In this document: one piece after another, positions 6,917-13,456 of the stretch
How positions within the stretch are numbered: the stretch's first letter is position 1
Layout of the letters: every line of letters begins with the position of its first letter
NCBI RefSeq assembly: GCF_000272405.2
Contig: NZ_AJZM02000100.1
Coordinates: forward strand, 1-16,562
DNA length: 16,562 bases
Direction of reading: 5' to 3'
Source: Vibrio tasmaniensis 1F-187
GTDB taxonomy: Bacteria; Pseudomonadota; Gammaproteobacteria; Enterobacterales; Vibrionaceae
Notes under the pieces: generated by a model
Database searches by the model: none
What the model was told of the DNA's origin: nothing
The model's input: the letters and a program-made list of their open reading frames with translations, nothing else
Translations under genes and position numbers: made by a program

Positions 6917-6970
6917 TAGGCTCAACGCAGAAAATAGGCTTAACGCAGAAAGTAGTCTTAACGCTTAGAA
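6917..6970. repeat. Three 18-bp tandem repeats across the stop codon of the pseudouridine synthase
   Basis: Units TAGGCTCAACGCAGAAAA (6917-6934), TAGGCTTAACGCAGAAAG (6935-6952) and TAGTCTTAACGCTTAGAA (6953-6970). Units 1 and 2 match at 16 of 18 positions, units 2 and 3 at 13. The third contains the TAA stop (6965-6967) and the last codon of the minus-strand gene. The period is six codons, and the frame stays open for the other two units after the stop. Confidence 0.75.
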
Positions 6971-8677
6971 TTCGGCGTCGAACTGGAACTCCATCCACTC
7001 TTTGGTGACTGGGTGGTGTAGTGCTAGCCTTTCTGCGTGTAGGTGCAGTCGGTCGGCTTTGTTGCCATATAAGCCGTCACCAACGATAGGCATGTTAAGC
7101 CCTTCTTCATGTGAACAGTGAACACGTAATTGGTGTGTGCGGCCCGTTTTCGGGTGCAGATAAACCTTTGTTGTGTCTTGGCTTCGCTCAATCACTTCCC
7201 ATTTCGTTTCAGCAGGCTTGCCGTGTTCGAAGCAGACAATCTGACGAGGACGATCGTATAAATCTCCACGTAGTGGTAAGCGAACATAACCTTCATCTTG
7301 CTCTAAAACGCCTTCTATCATTGCCACGTAACGCTTCTCAACTTCACGAGTAATGAACTGCTTCTGTAGGCTTTTGTTCGCACGTCGTGTAAGCGCAAAT
7401 ATTAGAATGCCAGAGGTCGCCATATCCAAGCGGTGGATAACAAATGGCCCTTCAACATCGGGATGCATTTCTTGAACACGAGTGTAGGCCGAATCTTTTA
7501 TGGTTTTACCCGGTACGGATAGAAAACCTGCTGGTTTGTGTACCACAACGATGTGATCGTCTTGGAACAGGATATCGAGGTCTTTGCCTTCTGCTGGGTT
7601 CTCTAGCAATGGGTTGGGATCGACTTCCAAGCCTTTCATCATATGGCCTAAAATCGGTACACACTTACTTTGGCAAGACGCGTAGTATTTCTTGTGCTTA
7701 CGGATTTCCGATTTCGGTGAACGACCCCACCAAAATTCAGCCAATGCCAGCGGTGTGTAACCGTTCAAATACGCGTATTGCAGCAGCTTGGGAGCGGCAC
7801 ATTCGCCAGAACCCGCTGGTGGTATCTTGTTTGGTGTGTCTTCAAAGATCTGGTTGAGATCCTCAATGTTTCCTTCCGCATTTTGGAAAGCGTATTGTGA
7901 AAACAGTTTGTGCTGAAGCTGATGAGAAAGGTGCGCTCTTTGCTCTTTGAGTTCAGCTAATTGATTAGTGAACACATCAACTTTGATTTGTAACTCGTTT
8001 AGGCTCTGTTCCCAGTTGAGCTTAAGATATTTCTGCTGATTCTTGTCGGCAACACTGGCTTTGTTTAGCTCGTTATTTAGCTGTTCGAAGGCTTGCTCAT
8101 CAAGGTTTTCTCTACCTTGTTCACGCTGTTCTTTACGTGTTTTTCGGCCTTCGATAATTAATAAACGCTGAGCTTCAATCGCTTGTTCAGCTTGTGCTTT
8201 TTGTTGTGCTAATTGTTCACACAGTTCAAGGTATTCAGCGTTTGCTTGCAGCGCTTTAAATTTCGCATTCACAGCCATCATGTCGGCTGTATCTTGATGG
8301 AAAAAGCTGTCGCTGCTCAACATGTCGAATACGGGTGGCACAAAGTGAGGCAGTAGGTTTTGGTCGGCGATTTTTCCGGAGAAAGCAGAGAAGTAACCAA
8401 GCTCACCTTCTGGGCTTCTCACCAACAACACACCAAACATTTTGCCGCGACCAGCGTCAGAATCTAAGCCGAAGTCATGTTGCCAGTCGGTTTGTGTTTC
8501 TAGATATTGTTGAAGCTGATGGGAGGCGATTTCACACAGTGGGTGCGGTTCGTAGTAGAACGGGAATGTGAAACGCTCAGGCAACGAATATGACTCGATC
8601 GGCTGTTGAAAACGAGTGAAGCAATGCTCAGGTGTGTGGCTGTTTTCTGAGTCGTGCGTTGATTTAGATGAGTGCAT
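6965..8677 (-). CDS. RluA-family pseudouridine synthase with long N-terminal extension
   Basis: A 570-residue protein in three parts. Residues ~360-570 are the RluA catalytic domain, which isomerises uridine in rRNA or tRNA. The catalytic aspartate is D418 in HRLDMATSG (415-423); KPAGFLSVPG (381-390), R450-Y in EKRYVAMIEG and HPKTGRTHQLRVH (508-520) are the other standard motifs. Residues ~145-260 are Gln/Glu/Lys-rich and look like a long coiled coil. Residues ~285-350 contain GSGECAAPKLLQYAYLNG and a Cys pair C335-x3-C339. Typical RluA proteins are ~220-330 residues, so the first half is an addition, though long relatives exist in Vibrio. No S4 domain is seen. The ATG at 8677 has no clear Shine-Dalgarno; the next in-frame ATG candidates fall too far inside. 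The RNA target is not predictable. Confidence 0.88.
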   Translation of the reverse strand: MHSSKSTHDSENSHTPEHCFTRFQQPIESYSLPERFTFPFYYEPHPLCEIASHQLQQYLETQTDWQHDFGLDSDAGRGKMFGVLLVRSPEGELGYFSAFSGKIADQNLLPHFVPPVFDMLSSDSFFHQDTADMMAVNAKFKALQANAEYLELCEQLAQQKAQAEQAIEAQRLLIIEGRKTRKEQREQGRENLDEQAFEQLNNELNKASVADKNQQKYLKLNWEQSLNELQIKVDVFTNQLAELKEQRAHLSHQLQHKLFSQYAFQNAEGNIEDLNQIFEDTPNKIPPAGSGECAAPKLLQYAYLNGYTPLALAEFWWGRSPKSEIRKHKKYYASCQSKCVPILGHMMKGLEVDPNPLLENPAEGKDLDILFQDDHIVVVHKPAGFLSVPGKTIKDSAYTRVQEMHPDVEGPFVIHRLDMATSGILIFALTRRANKSLQKQFITREVEKRYVAMIEGVLEQDEGYVRLPLRGDLYDRPRQIVCFEHGKPAETKWEVIERSQDTTKVYLHPKTGRTHQLRVHCSHEEGLNMPIVGDGLYGNKADRLHLHAERLALHHPVTKEWMEFQFDAEF

Positions 8678-8788
8678 AGTCGTATTAATACTTATATCGT
8701 GGTGATAAAGGGTTGTGGGTCTACTGTGTGAGAGTCTAAAAACTGATGCGCTAAAAACAAAAGTGAAGAAACACAGTACAAGGCGGCG

Positions 8789-8817
8789 ATTCTACTCTTT
8801 ATCGAAATACGCCTCAA
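8789..8817 (-). promoter_or_regulatory. Promoter of the pseudouridine synthase gene
   Basis: Minus strand: TTGAGG (8817-8812), a 17-bp spacer, then TAGAAT (8794-8789). Transcription would begin near 8782 and give a leader of about 105 nt. The 314-bp region 8678-8991 separates this divergent pair; I see no gene in it, and no convincing promoter for the plus-strand Nudix gene. Confidence 0.6.
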
Positions 8818-8946
8818 ATAAGAATCGCTCAATGACTGGGTACAAAGGTTGTTATTAGATATACAAACCTCAAGAGTTGCGCTTGATGTTTATAAATTGA
8901 TGAGTGGCCTCTCGTTTTTAATCATAGAAGACAATTTAACAAACCA

Positions 8947-8968
8947 AGGGTGGTAGCCTTGCCGCCCT
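8947..8968 (+). promoter_or_regulatory. Hairpin in the leader of the Nudix gene
   Basis: AGGGTGG (8947-8953) pairs with CCGCCCT (8962-8968) across an 8-nt loop, with one G-U pair. It is the most GC-rich element in an AT-rich leader and ends 23 nt before the ATG, leaving the ribosome binding site free. Its role is unknown. Confidence 0.35.
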
Positions 8969-8991
8969 CTTATGAAAACTAAGGTAACGTT

Positions 8992-9444
8992 ATGATTCCA
9001 CTCAACACTTCGATTGTATCCGGTGTCGCTATTTCAGAGATCAACGGACAAATGAAAATGCTATTAATGAAGCGTGTTAAAGGTGAGTTTTGGTGCCACG
9101 TCGCAGGCTCGATTGAAGCAGGTGAAACAGGCTGGCAAGCTATCGTGCGCGAGTTTGAAGAAGAGACCCAAATTAAGGTGGAAGCTCTGTATAACGCGCA
9201 GTTTCTGGAGCAGTTTTACGAGGCGCATGTAAATGTGATTCAGCTAATCCCTGTGTTTGCAGTGCTATGCTCGCCCAACCAAGCGATTGAACTGAATGAT
9301 GAACACACCGAGTACCGCTGGTGCAATTTAGAAGAGGCAAAAGCGTTAGCGCCGTTTCCTAATCAACATGCGGTCTACGATCATATCTGGTCGTATTTTG
9401 TCGACAAACCAGTAAACCCACTTTACCGAGTGAAATTGAGCTAA
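8992..9444 (+). CDS. Nudix hydrolase
   Basis: A 150-residue soluble enzyme of the Nudix superfamily, which hydrolyses a nucleoside diphosphate linked to another moiety with Mg2+. The Nudix box spans G39-I61: G-x5-E (GSIEAGE), seven residues, then REFEEETQI. All the glutamates of the REUXEE core are present, but the usual glycine near the end is replaced by Q60. A beta-strand-rich N-terminus (STALLMKR-like MLLMKRVKG, 23-31) precedes it. The overall pattern, including WCHVAGSIEAGET and a C-terminal EYRWCNLEEA, resembles the dihydroneopterin triphosphate/dATP pyrophosphatase (NudB) group, but that is a suggestion only. The ATG has AAGGT six to seven bases upstream. It ends 16 bp from the convergent deaminase gene. 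Confidence 0.85.
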   Translation: MIPLNTSIVSGVAISEINGQMKMLLMKRVKGEFWCHVAGSIEAGETGWQAIVREFEEETQIKVEALYNAQFLEQFYEAHVNVIQLIPVFAVLCSPNQAIELNDEHTEYRWCNLEEAKALAPFPNQHAVYDHIWSYFVDKPVNPLYRVKLS

Positions 9445-9460
9445 TACTGGCTGTTTAGAT

Positions 9461-9898
9461 CTAGGACTTACCAAGGTAAGGGGTTAAAAAGGCGCTCACT
9501 TGTGCTTGGCATAGCCCTACATCCACTTTCACGCCGTGCGATTCAAGTATCGCCACACCACGACCATTATTGCGAGGGTCTGGGTCTAGCATCGCCACTA
9601 CTACGTGTTTTATACCTGCTTTAACCAATGTACTTGCGCAAGCGGGTGTTCTGCCAACAAATGAACATGGCTCTAAAGTTACGTAAGCGGTAACGCCTTC
9701 CATTTCTCCATCCGTTTCGCAGTCATAGCCATTCAGTGCTTCAACCTCGGCGTGGTTTCCACCGACCTTTTGCGTATATCCAACAGACACCACCTTATCG
9801 TTTTTCACCAAAATACAACCCACAGGCGGGTTTGGTTGGCAATCGGGTAGGGCTTGGCGCGAAGCTTTGAGTGCTTGCAGCATGTATTGTTGGTTCAT
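9461..9898 (-). CDS. Stand-alone RibD-type deaminase domain protein
   Basis: A 145-residue zinc deaminase matching the N-terminal half of RibD, which deaminates the diaminopyrimidine intermediate of riboflavin synthesis. Motifs: PNPPVGCILV (22-31), HAEVEAL (49-55) with zinc ligand H49 and catalytic E51, and TLEPCSFVGRTPAC (74-87) with zinc ligands C78 and C87; then DPDPRNNGRGVAIL. All catalytic residues are present. The reductase domain that makes up the second half of bifunctional RibD (~370 residues) is absent, and the frame ends with a natural TAG, so this is not simple truncation by the window. It may be a specialised paralogue, with the full ribD elsewhere in the riboflavin operon, or act on another pyrimidine or pterin-like substrate. 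Only a weak GAG precedes the ATG. The Nudix gene converges on it. Confidence 0.82.
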   Translation of the reverse strand: MNQQYMLQALKASRQALPDCQPNPPVGCILVKNDKVVSVGYTQKVGGNHAEVEALNGYDCETDGEMEGVTAYVTLEPCSFVGRTPACASTLVKAGIKHVVVAMLDPDPRNNGRGVAILESHGVKVDVGLCQAQVSAFLTPYLGKS

Positions 9899-10162
9899 GG
9901 TCGTTACTCAGTATGACGAGAGAGCGTAGCAGCTAGTCGCCACGCGCGGTTGATGAGCTGGTTAGTCACTAACTTACTAAGCTAATAAATTATTAAGCGA
10001 AGCAAGTGGGGGCATGTTCGATCTGATTGGGCTTTTAGTCAATGGTTTTAGTACAGAGGCAAAGTTTGATTCGACATAGGTTAACCATGCTAACTACGGT
10101 GTCATAAGGTAGAGTTGATGTTGTCTACGCAATAGAGCTCAATTATTGAATCACCACGATAA
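9899..10162. other. Intergenic region between deaminase and lipoprotein genes
   Basis: No gene is supported in these 264 bp. An AT-rich element, TAATAA-A-TTATTA (9979-9992 area), is a possible promoter region for the minus-strand deaminase, and TCAATTATTGA near 10139-10150 is a small palindrome just downstream of the lipoprotein stop. Neither is strong enough to call on its own. Confidence 0.3.
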
Positions 10163-10690
10163 TTAATTTAATAGGCTAGCCATAAATTCGCTGACCGGCT
10201 CTGACAATAAATCTTGTGGGTGGTCACCGCCAAAGGTAGCTAGCCCGCTTTTTCCTTCGATTATGCCAGACTTAATAATTACTTTTGTTTTAACATCAAC
10301 AACTGTAATTTTTACGCTTACTTTATCTGGCTTTGCTGACCATTCAGTCGCGCGATCTTCCCAGTGTAATATGGTAGGAAAAATTAAGTAGTCGAACTCA
10401 TTGCTTTTCGCATATTCAAGGACAAAATTGTAATCAGCTGCTTGGTTAGCGATTGCGACGTTGTTTAGTTTTGTGAATAACTCTGATTGAAGAGCTTTAC
10501 TCACCATTAGTCCTGAGCCTGAATAATAGTGCTTCCCATATTCCCCATTCTTTGAGCGGCCGATTAAAACTGAATCACTTGTTTCAAATTTAGCTGTCGA
10601 GTTTACATCCGTAACCTGAAGTTTATGTGTATCAGCACACCCAATGATAACTAAGCTTATAAGTATCAGTAACGCACGTAAAATCGACAT
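10163..10690 (-). CDS. DUF4823-type lipoprotein
   Basis: A 175-residue lipoprotein. The start at 10690 is supported by AAGGT seven bases upstream; a longer frame from 10729 has no such site. Residues 1-17 form a lipoprotein signal with R5, a hydrophobic core and a lipobox ending VIIG-C18, so it is lipidated at C18 and membrane anchored; A19-D20 follows, and an Asp at +3 gives no clear inner-membrane retention signal. The mature part is a single domain with features I associate with DUF4823, including DYLIFPTILHWEDRATEWS and VKITVVDVKTKVI. The function of that family is unknown. It lies 76 bp downstream of the nucleotidyltransferase-like gene on the same strand and may be transcribed with it, though the AT-rich gap could hold its own promoter. 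Lipidation is firm; the family name is from memory. Confidence 0.8.
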   Translation of the reverse strand: MSILRALLILISLVIIGCADTHKLQVTDVNSTAKFETSDSVLIGRSKNGEYGKHYYSGSGLMVSKALQSELFTKLNNVAIANQAADYNFVLEYAKSNEFDYLIFPTILHWEDRATEWSAKPDKVSVKITVVDVKTKVIIKSGIIEGKSGLATFGGDHPQDLLSEPVSEFMASLLN

Positions 10691-10766
10691 AATAGCTACC
10701 TTATATGGATGTGAGCTAATATTAACCATAGTTTATATTAAACATATTAATGTATAAAATTTGCGA

Positions 10767-11354
10767 CTAATTAGTACGAGCGACAAAGGACCCTTTGAGA
10801 CTCAAACAACCAATAGTTAACTTCGGCCAATGAGTTAACCAGTTTTTGGACTGAACTCGTTGATCAAACACGTCTCTGCTGCGATTGGGATTCGGTGTGA
10901 TCTTTAAATCAAACAAACTCTCTAAACCAAAAGCCGAAATGCACTCGATTTCCCCTGTCGGGCTTTGCTTGACGGCGACTGTGGTTTCTTTCTCTGGCCA
11001 GTAACGCATCGCATCCAATGAGCCTTGGTAAGGTTCATCCCCATTTCTGGTGTGCATGTTGGCTTGATTGCGAACTTGCCAATTCAATTCAGGTAAGCGT
11101 TGTTTAAGCTGAGCCTCGTATCGAAGATCCGATTCGTAGGAGGTATCAATGGTATCAAAGTAGATCACATCAATATCATTGAGAGGCGTCGGGGAGTCAA
11201 AGTCATGCAAGTGATCCCAAACGAGGTTTCTCACAAAGCCCGCAGCAACATAGCACTGCGGCAAATCCAGCTGAGCGACACAGTCTAAAACCTGCATTCG
11301 TAAGGGATCTTGCTTGATCAACGTGACGATACTGTTGGCTAGCGGATGTATCAT
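10767..11354 (-). CDS. Nucleotidyltransferase-like protein (COG3575/DUF925 type)
   Basis: A 195-residue soluble protein of the short nucleotidyltransferase-fold family known as DUF925. The glycine-containing motif GFVRNLVWDHLH (39-50) is followed by PLNDIDVIYFD (57-67), where D60 and D62 are the expected metal-binding pair of the Pol-beta-type fold. Residues ~75-110 contain RYEAQLKQRLPELNWQVRNQANMH, typical of this group. The physiological substrate is unknown. Its ATG overlaps the stop of the upstream monooxygenase-like gene (TAATG), so the two are translationally coupled; this pairing suggests co-production but not a shared pathway. Confidence 0.82.
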   Translation of the reverse strand: MIHPLANSIVTLIKQDPLRMQVLDCVAQLDLPQCYVAAGFVRNLVWDHLHDFDSPTPLNDIDVIYFDTIDTSYESDLRYEAQLKQRLPELNWQVRNQANMHTRNGDEPYQGSLDAMRYWPEKETTVAVKQSPTGEIECISAFGLESLFDLKITPNPNRSRDVFDQRVQSKNWLTHWPKLTIGCLSLKGSFVARTN

Positions 11355-11641
11355 TATGATGTCGGAACATCGGTGACTTGGTAATGACGTGTCACGTTCT
11401 TGGAGGTTTCACTCCATTCAGACGTTTTTACTCGCTGTTGGTGCGCTTCGAATGCTTCTCGGCTAGTGAATTCTTCATACACTTCAAAGCGATTAGGTTG
11501 AAGCGTGCTCTGACTGACTCGAAACGCAATACAACCAGGTTCTTCCAGTGTCAGTTCTTTGTGTACAACCAAGGCTTGTGTGACGGCTTTTAGGTCGTTG
11601 TCTGGCACTAGAATATGCCCTTGCAGAATTACTTTACTCAT
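11354..11641 (-). CDS. ABM-type (antibiotic biosynthesis monooxygenase / YgiN-like) protein
   Basis: A 95-residue ferredoxin-like alpha+beta barrel protein of the ABM family; characterised relatives are quinol monooxygenases or heme-degrading enzymes. Family features: EPGCIAFRV (34-42), FEVYEEFTSREAFEAHQQ (52-69) with H67. I place the start at 11641 (MSKVIL), with GGAC as a poor Shine-Dalgarno. An alternative ATG four codons upstream (11653) is also possible. Both start regions lie within three 14-bp tandem repeats, so the start is uncertain. It is the first gene of a TAATG-coupled pair with the nucleotidyltransferase-like gene. The reaction is not known. Confidence 0.8.
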   Translation of the reverse strand: MSKVILQGHILVPDNDLKAVTQALVVHKELTLEEPGCIAFRVSQSTLQPNRFEVYEEFTSREAFEAHQQRVKTSEWSETSKNVTRHYQVTDVPTS

Positions 11642-11682
11642 AATTACGTCCATTTAATTACGCCTATTTAATTTTGTCCATT
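11641..11682. repeat. Three 14-bp tandem repeats over the start of the ABM-type gene
   Basis: TAATTACGTCCATT (11641-11654), TAATTACGCCTATT (11655-11668) and TAATTTTGTCCATT (11669-11682), an exact 14-bp step. On the minus strand each unit reads like a start region (AATGGACGTAATTA), so the repeat has multiplied ATG-like and GGAC-like elements just before the gene. Confidence 0.7.
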
Positions 11683-12129
11683 ACGGCTTTTTTCTATCAA
11701 AAGCTCTATCCGTTACAAACATAATCCCATTTTGATGTTGTGACGTATAGGCTAATGTGGCGACTATTTGTTCACAGTGAATGTACATTTAGTTACGCTG
11801 TAACTTTATGGGTGGGGTGAGTAATAAAAGATAAGATGCTGGAACTAAATCTGTGTTAGTCCGGTATATGAAATACGTATCACTGAACTGTATTGATACT
11901 GAAATGAATTTGTCATCTGAGAGAACTAATCTAAATTTCGAACAACGGCTTAAGAGATTGAATTGAGCCATAGTTGATAACTAGGTCATACTTTGATGTA
12001 AATGGTACTCGAAACTCTATATATTTTGTGACTTGTATCATTGATCTGGACATCAAACACCGTTAGATTCGAATGGTTGGCAATAAAAATAGCTCATGAA
12101 GAGCAGTTAAAGAAAAGGAAATATCCCTT
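11683..12129. other. Gene-poor intergenic region with two small palindromes
   Basis: No convincing gene is seen; a 60-codon minus-strand frame at 11789-11971 has no ribosome binding site. Two perfect inverted repeats sit side by side: TTCAC-A-GTGAA (11771-11781) and AGTTAC-GCT-GTAACT (11791-11805), with TGTACA (11783-11788) between them. This is the probable control region for the minus-strand ABM operon and for the plus-strand mini-ORF at 12130, but no promoter is clear enough to call. Confidence 0.35.
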
Positions 12130-12213
12130 ATGAAAAAAATGAGAAGAGCACAGCTTCATCGCGTTCGTATCCAATACTGGAAAGACACGTCAAAAGAAGC
12201 ATCAAAGAAATAA
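12130..12213 (+). CDS. Putative 27-residue basic small protein
   Basis: ATG to TAA, 27 codons, beginning MKKMRRAQLHRVRIQYWKDT and ending in a Lys/Ser-rich tail (KEASKK). It is strongly basic (about 11 Lys/Arg/His-type positive residues) and would form an amphipathic helix with one Trp and one Tyr. AAGGAA at 12115-12120 is a good Shine-Dalgarno, nine bases before the ATG. A 9-bp hairpin (12211-12219 with 12225-12233) starts at the stop codon. It could be a small protein, a leader peptide or chance; I recognise no family. The ribosome binding site and composition make it more credible than a random frame. Confidence 0.45.
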   Translation: MKKMRRAQLHRVRIQYWKDTSKEASKK

Positions 12214-12500
12214 GCTTTAAATCGTAAAGCTTAAAAGCTTGATAAAATGTAAAACGCTACAAACCGATTTCATTAGCACTCTCAAGGACCTTCATCTGGT
12301 CGGCGACTAAAGAAATTACCCCCCAAAGAGCTGGGAGGCATTAACAGTAATGCAATTCAATGTCAGCTCATTAATACCTCCTAGTTTATCTTTACCCGCT
12401 CAGCACTCTGAAGCAAAACCAAAACCAACCACCAATCCGTACCTTTGCCTCTATCACGAAAACCGTTGTTAGAATTCAAAGCACCTAACAATAAAACAGC
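12214..12500. other. Non-coding stretch with a 54-bp imperfect inverted repeat
   Basis: CTGGGAGGCATTAA (12331-12344) pairs with TTAATACCTCCTAG (12371-12384), 13 of 14 positions counting one G-U, around a 26-nt loop. A 40-codon plus-strand frame (12350-12472) starts inside the loop, with GGGAGG of the left arm as its only possible Shine-Dalgarno. The rest of the stretch shows a short hairpin around GGACC/GGTC (about 12290-12302) and no recognisable gene. A small RNA is possible but unproven. Confidence 0.35.
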
Positions 12501-12503
12501 GGC

Positions 12504-12536
12504 CAATAAAAAAGCTCCCGATTTCTCAGAAGCTTT
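12504..12536 (-). terminator. Intrinsic terminator of the GntR-ABC operon
   Basis: On the minus strand AAAGCTTCT (12536-12528) pairs with GGGAGCTTT (12519-12511) around an 8-nt loop, with two G-U pairs, followed by TTTATT. It lies 62 bp beyond the permease stop. Between the two are four tandem hexamers (TTTGAT, TTAGAT, TTAGAT, TTTGAT; 12534-12557). Confidence 0.75.
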
Positions 12537-12598
12537 GATTTAGATTTAGATTTTGATATCTGATTTGGTTACCCGTTGAGGGCTCAGAATAAGTGACT

Positions 12599-13456
12599 CT
12601 ATCGTTGGAACAGCGTCTTCAAGCTCACATCGTCCGTTCTATTTAGCTTTAGGCTCAGCAGATAGCCGCCAACACCAATCAGCACATAAATACCCAAAGA
12701 CAAAACCGGCGCTTCTGCAATCGCACTGAATGGGTTGCTCGCCGTTAGTACCTTTATTGGTAGTGATGCGATGAGAGAGAAGAAGTCATTGATGCCATAG
12801 AATCCAAATACGGCGACCGAGAGTAACTTAATCGCATAGCTTGAGATAAAAATGACAAGCAGTGGAGAATTCACTAACTGCGAAATTGCCAGGGTAACGG
12901 TTGCTAGTGGCAATAAAACCAGTGCAACTAACATCATTCGCCCAAAGAATACCAACCAATTGCTCAGCACATAAAACAGTGATTGCTGCTCTACTATCAA
13001 TGCCAATTGTTGTTCGCTTGAGACGTTCAATATCCAGAATAGGAAGTCAGCGAATAGAACTAATAGCGCGCAGATAGCCGGAATAACCACTAGACCGAAG
13101 CCTAGCTTAACGCCGTGAGTCATGGCATTGGATACTGGCATACTTCTCCAAAACATCGAGCTTCCTTCTTGGCGCTCTTTACGCAGTGTTTTAGGGATGT
13201 AAAGCGTCGAAAGTATGAGTGAAATAAGGCCAGCACCAAAGTAGATCACTGAGTTGAGGTCTTGTGCGAACTCTCTGTGTATGTCGCTTACGTCACCATT
13301 CACTTCCATTTGGAAGAAAAACTCATGCTGCGCTGCGCCATTGAAAAACAAACTAACGAACAGCAAGAAACCACATAACGCGATAAATAGAGGTAATCGA
13401 GTGTTAATTTTGTGCTCGATCAGTTCTTTTTCTAGCATATAAAAAGTTGGGTGCAT
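12599..13456 (-). CDS. ABC transporter permease (ABC-2 type)
   Basis: A 285-residue membrane protein with about six hydrophobic segments (roughly 21-39, 69-88, 117-143, 166-190, 197-219, 252-268). The cytoplasmic RKERQEGSSMFWRSMPVSN (92-110) after the second segment is the typical ABC-2-type coupling region. A loop at ~40-68 faces the outside. It pairs with the ATPase encoded immediately upstream: its ATG overlaps the ATPase stop (TAATG) and GGAG-AAGG lies just before. Such GntR/ATPase/permease sets are often linked to cell-envelope stress, peptide antibiotic resistance or efflux; the cargo is unknown. It is the last gene of the operon. Confidence 0.85.
   Translation of the reverse strand: MHPTFYMLEKELIEHKINTRLPLFIALCGFLLFVSLFFNGAAQHEFFFQMEVNGDVSDIHREFAQDLNSVIYFGAGLISLILSTLYIPKTLRKERQEGSSMFWRSMPVSNAMTHGVKLGFGLVVIPAICALLVLFADFLFWILNVSSEQQLALIVEQQSLFYVLSNWLVFFGRMMLVALVLLPLATVTLAISQLVNSPLLVIFISSYAIKLLSVAVFGFYGINDFFSLIASLPIKVLTASNPFSAIAEAPVLSLGIYVLIGVGGYLLSLKLNRTDDVSLKTLFQR

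Noticed and set aside
9467..9480. CTTACC/GGTAAG inverted repeat at the end of the deaminase gene
   Set aside because: Lies in coding sequence with a 2-nt centre and no T-run; not a usable terminator.
10719..10750. ATATTAA repeated three times upstream of the lipoprotein gene
   Set aside because: Unequal spacing (16 and 9 bp) in very AT-rich DNA; easily due to chance, though it may hide a promoter.
11789..11971. 60-codon minus-strand open frame
   Set aside because: No ribosome binding site before its ATG, low-quality composition, and it overlaps the palindromes of the control region; more likely chance.
12331..12384. Integron attC-like site or insertion sequence end
   Set aside because: No GTTRRRY/RYYYAAC core pair, no transposase or integrase and no target duplication visible.
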